From Iodobacter sp. BJB302 (GTDB taxonomy: Bacteria; Pseudomonadota; Gammaproteobacteria; Burkholderiales; Chitinibacteraceae), in the NCBI RefSeq assembly GCF_002735645.1, contig NZ_PDZG01000024.1, forward strand, positions 1-59,719: 59,719 nucleotides of DNA. The letters run 5' to 3'. The translations under genes and the position numbers were made by a program. Below the pieces are notes generated by a model. The model saw nothing but the letters and a program-made list of their open reading frames with translations. It did no database searches and was not told the origin of the DNA. Below are positions 54,704 through 59,719 of the stretch, piece after piece (position 1 is the first letter of the stretch; each line of letters starts with the position of its first letter).

Positions 54704-56977
54704 TTGTTGAAACATCGGCTCTTCAAACGCTTCATCCTTACCCTGCTGATCCTCAGCCCGCTGCTGCTGATCCGCCTGTGGCCGCATGAATCGCTGGCGG
54801 TTGCAGGGTCGACTGCCGTGCTGGCGCAAGATGGTAAGTTGCTGCGGCTGACTCTTGCTCCAGATCAGCGCTACCGGCTGTGGCTGCCGCTGGAGGACTT
54901 TTCCCCCACGCTGATCGACGCGCTTAAATTGCAGGAAGACCGCTGGTTTTACTACCACCCAGGCATCAACCCCATCTCGCTGCTTCGCGCCATCACAGCC
55001 ACTTATGGCGGCGGGGCCAGGCAAGGGGCCTCTACGCTGACCATGCAATTGGCGCGGCTTAAATATCGGCTTAATACAAAAAGCCCTAGTGGCAAGCTCA
55101 GGCAAATCGGCCTGGCGCTGTGGCTGGAGGCGCGTTATAGCAAGCACGATATTTTAGAAGCCTATTTAAACCTCGCCCCCTATGGCAGAAATATTGAAGG
55201 CGCGGCGGCGGCCAGCCTTAGCTACTTTGGCAAACCAGCCAAAGCGCTCACCCTGCCAGAAAGTCTGACGCTGGCGGTGATTCCGCAGCAGCCTAATCAG
55301 CGTTTGGGTAGCGGCGCATCGCTCACCGATGCCCGCCAGCGCTTGTGGCAGCGCTGGCAAAAACGCTACACCGTCAGCCCGGAACAAATCCGCCTGATGA
55401 CCCTGCCGCTGCCGGTAAAACGCCTCGAACAACTGCCGTTTCGTGCACCGCACTGGGTGGAACAAAGGCTGGCCGATTCGCCAGAGCAAAGCACGCTGAA
55501 CACCACGCTCGATCTGCAATTGCAAACCCTAATGGAAAAACAAATCCGCCAATATCTGGCGCAAAGCAGCACACGCGGCATTGTGAACGCCAGCGCCATG
55601 CTGGTCGATACGCGGGATCAATCAGTACGCGCCCTGGTCGGCTCGGCGGATTATTTCAATGCCAGCATTGCCGGGCAGGTGAATGGCACAGAGGCCAAAC
55701 GCTCGCCAGGTTCCACTTTAAAACCATTTATTTATGCGCTGGGGCTGGATCAGGGCGTGATCCACCCGCAGAGTATTTTGCGCGACACGCCCAGCGCCTT
55801 TGGCCCCTATCAGCCAGAAAACTTCGACGGGCGCTTTGTTGGCCCCTTAAGCGCCACCGAAGCGCTGATCAAAAGCCGCAATATCCCCGCCGTGTGGCTG
55901 GCCAGCCAGCTTAAAAACCCCAGCTTCTACGATTTTTTGCAGCTGGCAGGCATCAGTAAACTGAAATCAGAAAATCACTACGGGCTGGCGCTGGTGCTGG
56001 GCGGCGGCGAAGTCAGCATGGTCGAGCTGGCCGGGCTTTACACCATGCTGCTTAATGATGGCCGCTTAAAACCGCTGCGCTACTTAAAAGAAAGCCCCAA
56101 GCCACGCGGTGAAGTCTTGCTTAGCCCCGAAGCTAGCTGGCTGGCGCTGGATATGCTGAGTAAAAATCCCCGGCCAGACGGCGGCAGCAATGCCTGGCCG
56201 GTGGCGTTTAAAACCGGCACTTCATGGGGCTTTCGCGATGCCTGGACAGCCGGCGTGGTTGGCCCCTATGTGCTGGTGGTCTGGCTGGGTAATTTTGACG
56301 GGCAAGGTAATCCGGCACTGATCGGGCTGGAAGCCGCAGCCCCCTTGTTCTTTCGCATCAGCGATGCACTGGCCTTAGCAAAACCCGCCGATAAGCCGCA
56401 GCCACGCAGCACGCCTATGGGCCTGAAACGCATCAATATCTGCACCGCCAGCGGCGATTTACCCAATGCTTATTGCCCGCAGCAAAGCAGCACATGGTTT
56501 ATCCCAGGCAAATCGCCTATCCGCGTCAGCACCCTGCATCAGCCAGTGCACATCGATACCAAGAGCGGCCTCGCAGTCTGCCCCCCTTACGATCCTGCCC
56601 ATACCAAAACAGAAATCTTTGAATTTTGGAGCAGCGATATGGCAAGGCTGTTTAAAGAAGCAGGCGTCCCCCGCCGCAAACCACCGCATATCGATTGCAG
56701 CGGCATAGCCAGCCCTGGTGACGCGCCCAAAATCAGCTCACCGCTGGCAGGCCTCAGCTACACCCTGCGCCTGTCCAAACCCGACGAGACCATCCCCCTG
56801 CAAGCCGCCGCCAGCAGTGAGCAGCTTTATTGGTTTGATAATCAGATCTATCTGGGCAGCGCAAAATCCAGCGGCATGGCATGGCGGCCACAGGCAGGCG
56901 GCTGGCATCAGCTTAGCGTGGTGGACGATCAGGGCAGAAGTGACAGCAGGCAGGTGAAGGTGGAGTTGTTGCCGTAG
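54704..56977 (+). CDS. pbpC: Penicillin-binding protein 1C
   Basis: A bifunctional class A peptidoglycan synthase of 757 aa. TTG start at 54704 with AGGA eight bases upstream; no ATG fits the signal-anchor start LKHRLFKRFILTLLILSPLL. The GT51 domain has the catalytic Glu in LQEDRWFYYHPGINP and QGASTLTMQLARL. The transpeptidase has SxxK (SPGSTLKPF), SxN (SRN) and KTGTS (FKTGTSWGFRDAW). A C-terminal BiPBP_C domain follows. Like E. coli yfhM-pbpC, it is near the alpha-2-macroglobulin gene, here with yigZ and repeats between. Confidence 0.95.
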   Translation: MLKHRLFKRFILTLLILSPLLLIRLWPHESLAVAGSTAVLAQDGKLLRLTLAPDQRYRLWLPLEDFSPTLIDALKLQEDRWFYYHPGINPISLLRAITATYGGGARQGASTLTMQLARLKYRLNTKSPSGKLRQIGLALWLEARYSKHDILEAYLNLAPYGRNIEGAAAASLSYFGKPAKALTLPESLTLAVIPQQPNQRLGSGASLTDARQRLWQRWQKRYTVSPEQIRLMTLPLPVKRLEQLPFRAPHWVEQRLADSPEQSTLNTTLDLQLQTLMEKQIRQYLAQSSTRGIVNASAMLVDTRDQSVRALVGSADYFNASIAGQVNGTEAKRSPGSTLKPFIYALGLDQGVIHPQSILRDTPSAFGPYQPENFDGRFVGPLSATEALIKSRNIPAVWLASQLKNPSFYDFLQLAGISKLKSENHYGLALVLGGGEVSMVELAGLYTMLLNDGRLKPLRYLKESPKPRGEVLLSPEASWLALDMLSKNPRPDGGSNAWPVAFKTGTSWGFRDAWTAGVVGPYVLVVWLGNFDGQGNPALIGLEAAAPLFFRISDALALAKPADKPQPRSTPMGLKRINICTASGDLPNAYCPQQSSTWFIPGKSPIRVSTLHQPVHIDTKSGLAVCPPYDPAHTKTEIFEFWSSDMARLFKEAGVPRRKPPHIDCSGIASPGDAPKISSPLAGLSYTLRLSKPDETIPLQAAASSEQLYWFDNQIYLGSAKSSGMAWRPQAGGWHQLSVVDDQGRSDSRQVKVELLP

Positions 56978-57030
56978 GCCATGTGATGCAAAAGTATCTA
57001 CACACGTTGAAATAAACAAGCAATGTAACC

Positions 57031-57176
57031 GTAGGGTGGGTTAGGCCAGAAAACATATTAAATATGGACTCTGCCGCATCCTGGCCGTAACCCACCATGA
57101 CACTGAGCGGTGGTGGGTTACGGCCGAAATAAATCAGCTCCCTGATGAGCAACATGAGCGGCCTAACCCACCCTAC
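57031..57176. repeat. Nested long palindrome, copy P2
   Basis: Outer arms GTAGGGTGGGTTAGGCC (57031-57047) and GGCCTAACCCACCCTAC (57160-57176) are perfect over 17 bases. Inner arms GGCCGTAACCCACCA (57083-57097) and TGGTGGGTTACGGCC (57111-57125) are perfect over 15. Same plan as P1 with different arm sequence. It lies between the converging pbpC and sigma-factor genes and may also act as a terminator-like structure. Confidence 0.9.
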
Positions 57177-57229
57177 AATGACTTTTTTCCAAGCAGCCGC
57201 TCGATGCTTACTCCTCAGAAAAAAATCAT

Positions 57230-57790
57230 TCATTCCCCAACTTGCACCGCCTCATCTTTCCGCCAATAACCACTAGCCAAAAGCTGCTCGCGCACTTGAG
57301 CTCTGGCCCGGTGCAAGCGGCTTTTGACTGCCTCCAGGCTCAGGCCCAGTTCGGCGGCTACCTCGGGAGCGGTCAGCTCGTGTACATCGCGCAGCAGTAA
57401 AACCTCGCGATAAATTGGGGTGAGCTGCTGCAATGCTCGGATTAAATCCATCCTCAGGTCGGCGGGGACGGGCGGTGAATGAGGTATGTCATGTGGTGCC
57501 AGCTCGTCCAGCGATTCGGCATATTTTTGGCGGCGAAACAAGCGATAGCACTCGCGCTCGACGATGCGAAACAACCAGCTTGCAAACGTAGCCACGGTGC
57601 GCAGCGCACCGATCTGGCGATAAAGCTGCCAAAGCGCAATCTGCACCGCATCTTCAGCGTCCTCGGTGCTTGAGCAGGTGCGACGGGCAAACCGCTTTAA
57701 ATCGGGCTGGCAAGCGGTAAGCAAATCAGCAATCGCTTCCGAATCGCCCATGCGGGCGGCTTCAATCAATTGTGCTCTGGCATGGATCAT
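57230..57790 (-). CDS. ECF RNA polymerase sigma factor
   Basis: A 186 aa sigma-70 family factor with only regions 2 and 4. Region 2 includes EDAEDAVQIALWQLYRQI and TFASWLFRIVERECYRLFRR; region 4 has PIYREVLLLRDVHELTAPEV and the helix-turn-helix AAELGLSLEAVKSRLHRARA. The start MIHARAQLIEAAR has GGAAG upstream and lies one base past the stop of the DUF2892 gene, so both are one unit. No anti-sigma gene is next to it. The signal it responds to is not apparent. Confidence 0.92.
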   Translation of the reverse strand: MIHARAQLIEAARMGDSEAIADLLTACQPDLKRFARRTCSSTEDAEDAVQIALWQLYRQIGALRTVATFASWLFRIVERECYRLFRRQKYAESLDELAPHDIPHSPPVPADLRMDLIRALQQLTPIYREVLLLRDVHELTAPEVAAELGLSLEAVKSRLHRARAQVREQLLASGYWRKDEAVQVGE

Positions 57791-57791
57791 T

Positions 57792-58001
57792 TTATTCTTC
57801 CAAATAGCGGCGGCCAGCGAGGGCGCAGGCCGGACAAAATCCAACAAAGGCGGTGAGTACCATCGTTGCGGCGCTTGCTCCTGCGATCCAGCTGACTATA
57901 CCGGCAATCAGCCCCGCCCAAACAGCCCAGACGATTCCTAAACCAAGTGCGATACGAAGAACGCGTTCCCACAGGGGAAGATTGCGTTTAATGAAGAACA
58001 T
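57792..58001 (-). CDS. DUF2892 family small membrane protein
   Basis: A 69 aa protein with the DUF2892/YgaP-type pattern: N-terminal MFFIKRNLPLWERVLRIALG, two membrane helices (GIVWAVWAGLIAGIVSWIAG and ATMVLTAFVGFCPACALAG) and a C-terminal CPAC motif at the membrane edge. Such proteins occur alone or fused to rhodaneses and are linked to sulfur handling. It directly precedes the ECF sigma gene, so it may sense or modulate the factor; that link is inference from spacing only. Confidence 0.85.
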   Translation of the reverse strand: MFFIKRNLPLWERVLRIALGLGIVWAVWAGLIAGIVSWIAGASAATMVLTAFVGFCPACALAGRRYLEE

Positions 58002-58248
58002 GGTGAATCCTTAGTTTGCTGTGAATGACTCTTAGCAAGAGCCGGCAAAATTCAAAAAGGATTCAGCGTTTATCAAAAAAAAAAGCAGACGCTTGCCCGG
58101 GCGCATGGCGAAGATACGACAGCTTAGCAAGCTTATCCCTGTATATTACATACTCGCTTACAATAAACCTTGCCCGTACCCATTACCTAAAGTAATCTCG
58201 ATATAAGCCGAAGTTTTCTGCCAAATCAGCTACATAAGAGAATATGGA

Positions 58249-59565
58249 ATGAGAGACCAAATCCAGCAGGGAAATATATCCGCGGCCAGGCCTTTGAACA
58301 GGGAAGACTGCAAAATCTTAGGATTAGCATCGCTGGGTGGCGCTTTAGAGTTTTACGATTTTATTATTTTTGTGTTCTTCACCGTGGTTTTAGGCAAGCT
58401 TTTTTTCCCGCCTGATATTCCTGATGCGCTCAGACAAATCCAGACTTTCAGTATTTTTGCCGCAGGCTACCTGGCCCGCCCGCTGGGTGGGATTGCAATG
58501 GCGCATTTTGGTGATTTGCTGGGCCGCAAAAAAATGTTCACGCTCAGTATTTTAATGATGGCCCTGCCCACACTGATGATTGGCTTGCTGCCCACCTATC
58601 AGCAAATCGGCATCTGGGCCCCGCTGTGCCTGCTGGCTTTGCGTATTTTGCAAGGCGCGGCCATTGGTGGCGAAGTGCCCGGTGCATGGGTATTTGTTGC
58701 CGAGCATGCGCCAGAGCGCCACACCGGGCTGGCGTGCAGCATCATTACTTCCGGGCTGACTCTGGGTATTTTATTAGGCGCATTAATCGCCATGGCGATT
58801 AACAGCCTGTTCAGCCCTGCCGAGCTGGAAGCATGGGCATGGCGTGTGCCCTTTTTAATTGGCGGTATCTTTGGCTTGGTGGCGATGTATTTGCGCAAAT
58901 GGCTGCATGAAACACCGGTATTTTTAGAGCTACAGGCTAAAAAACATCTGGCTACCGAGCTGCCACTAAAACAAGTGCTGCGCGATCATCGCCTTAGCAT
59001 CGCAATTTCTATGCTAGCTACCTTTTTACTTGCAGTAGCCATTGTGGTCGCCATTTTGATGACCCCAGCTTATTTACAAAAACAATTTTCGGTGTTGCCT
59101 GTTGATGCCCTAAGGGCCAATTGCTATGCAATCGTGGCTCTGAGCTTGGGCTGTGTGGTGGCTGGCTGGGCATCAGATAAGCTGGGCAGCGGTCTTACCC
59201 TGCTGATTGGCAGCGTCTTGCTAGGCAGCAGCAGCTACGCGTTTTATCACAGCATGAGCCATGACACGGGCCAGCTCGCCCTGCTCTACCCGCTAATGGG
59301 ATTTACCGTGGGAATTGTTGGCGCAGTGCCACTCTTAATGATTAAAGCCTTCCCCGCAGCGATCCGCTTTAGTGGCTTGTCTTTCTCTTACAACGTGGCC
59401 TACGCCTTTGCTGGCGGCCTGACGCCGGTGATTTTATCCTTCTGGATAAAATACGATGTGCTAGCGCCCAGCTATTATCTTTTGCTGCTCAGCGCAGTTG
59501 GGGCGGGCTTAGGCGGCTATCTGCTGCTTAATCAGCGCCAGCACCTCAGCCACAGTATCCGCTGA
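58249..59565 (+). CDS. MFS transporter, MHS (metabolite:H+ symporter) family
   Basis: A 438 aa 12-helix transporter of the ProP/KgtP type. Seen are LGGALEFYDFIIFVFF in helix 1, the MFS loop GDLLGRKKMFTLSI, RILQGAAIGGEVPGAWVFVAEHAPER in helices 4-5, and RKWLHETPVFLEL in the central loop, all typical of MHS proteins. Likely substrates are small organic acids or osmolytes, but this cannot be fixed. Transcribed alone behind a ~250-base upstream gap. Confidence 0.88.
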   Translation: MRDQIQQGNISAARPLNREDCKILGLASLGGALEFYDFIIFVFFTVVLGKLFFPPDIPDALRQIQTFSIFAAGYLARPLGGIAMAHFGDLLGRKKMFTLSILMMALPTLMIGLLPTYQQIGIWAPLCLLALRILQGAAIGGEVPGAWVFVAEHAPERHTGLACSIITSGLTLGILLGALIAMAINSLFSPAELEAWAWRVPFLIGGIFGLVAMYLRKWLHETPVFLELQAKKHLATELPLKQVLRDHRLSIAISMLATFLLAVAIVVAILMTPAYLQKQFSVLPVDALRANCYAIVALSLGCVVAGWASDKLGSGLTLLIGSVLLGSSSYAFYHSMSHDTGQLALLYPLMGFTVGIVGAVPLLMIKAFPAAIRFSGLSFSYNVAYAFAGGLTPVILSFWIKYDVLAPSYYLLLLSAVGAGLGGYLLLNQRQHLSHSIR

Positions 59566-59593
59566 TAAAAAAGCCGTCCCCTGCCAGCCAAGG

Positions 59594-59719
59594 TGAACTG
59601 ACCCCAATTAGTTGGACAGTATAAAAGCTAGGCGCTCAAGGGCTGGGTTCTGTATTGCACAGGACTCAGCCCTTTTAACTTCAGTTTGATTCGGTCGTGG
59701 TTATAGTAATGGATGTAAT
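59594..59719 (-). mobile_element. End of a second IS3-family element (partial)
   Basis: The terminal sequence TGAACTGACCCCAATTAGTT starts at 59594 and is followed inward by the 3' end of an IS3-type transposase read leftward. It is a different element from the remnant at the left edge, whose protein end is unlike this one. The element continues past the window. Confidence 0.85.
59628..59719 (-). CDS. IS3-family transposase OrfB, C-terminus (partial)
   Basis: On the minus strand the last 29 codons read YIHYYNHDRIKLKLKGLSPV then QYRTQPLSA and stop (TAG at 59630-59628). The pattern YYN-x-R-x-x-x-x-x-x-GLSPVQYR is the standard end of IS3/IS150-group integrase-type transposases. Only this end is in the window, so intactness is unknown. 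Confidence 0.88.
   Translation of the reverse strand, partial: YIHYYNHDRIKLKLKGLSPVQYRTQPLSA

Overview
This window looks like chromosome from a betaproteobacterium of the Neisseriales, most like the chitin-degrading Chromobacteriaceae (Iodobacter, Deefgea or Chitinibacter type). This is inferred from gene order and protein character: uvrA facing an MFS gene and ssb; pilT divergent from yggS-proC-yggT; gpmI-envC-ctpA-moeB; DUF971-ubiE-ubiJ-ubiB; a secreted multidomain GH18 chitinase. No rRNA, tRNA or CRISPR array was seen. Most genes are housekeeping. Mobile DNA lies at the two ends and dispersed repeats lie in several intergenic gaps.

Left end (1-6000): the tip of an IS66-like element abuts a broken IS3-family remnant. 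Next comes a four-gene leftward module of three different tyrosine recombinases plus a small coiled-coil protein, with overlapping reading frames. It sits just past the ssb terminator and is the clearest accessory element here. Its cargo, if any, lies left of the window.

6100-18000: ssb and a YajR-like transporter, divergent uvrA, then a type IV pilus retraction cluster (pilT, pilU and a FimV-like gene directly behind pilU), then yggS, proC and yggT.

18000-31000: fxsA and cutA share an overlapping divergent start. cutA runs into dsbD and a TlpA-like thioredoxin. Facing this operon is an ArsR-family repressor with two cysteines spaced as in the persulfide sensors BigR and SqrR. Then gpmI, envC, ctpA, an HMA-like small protein, moeB, trpS (with a leader that looks like a translational attenuator), tatD and murB.

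31000-47000: a secreted chitinase with two chitin-binding modules and long Pro-Thr linkers, an orphan secreted protein, ppc, a PhzF-like protein, ubiB/ubiJ/ubiE with DUF971, phoB-phoR, transaldolase and a YdjM-like membrane protein.

47000-59719: a giant alpha-2-macroglobulin-like protein and penicillin-binding protein 1C (a known functional pair) with an IMPACT-family gene between them, an ECF sigma factor behind a DUF2892 membrane protein, an MHS-type transporter, and the end of a second IS3-family element at the right edge.

Three families of intergenic repeats recur: a ~236 bp element in three co-oriented copies (40135, 44603, 53491), nested long palindromes of a GTAGG(T/G)TGGGTTAG family (54563, 57031, half copy 53837), and a short CACAGAGAACACGG-type repeat (28796, 44519, 53285). 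They occupy nearly all of the larger non-coding gaps in the right half.
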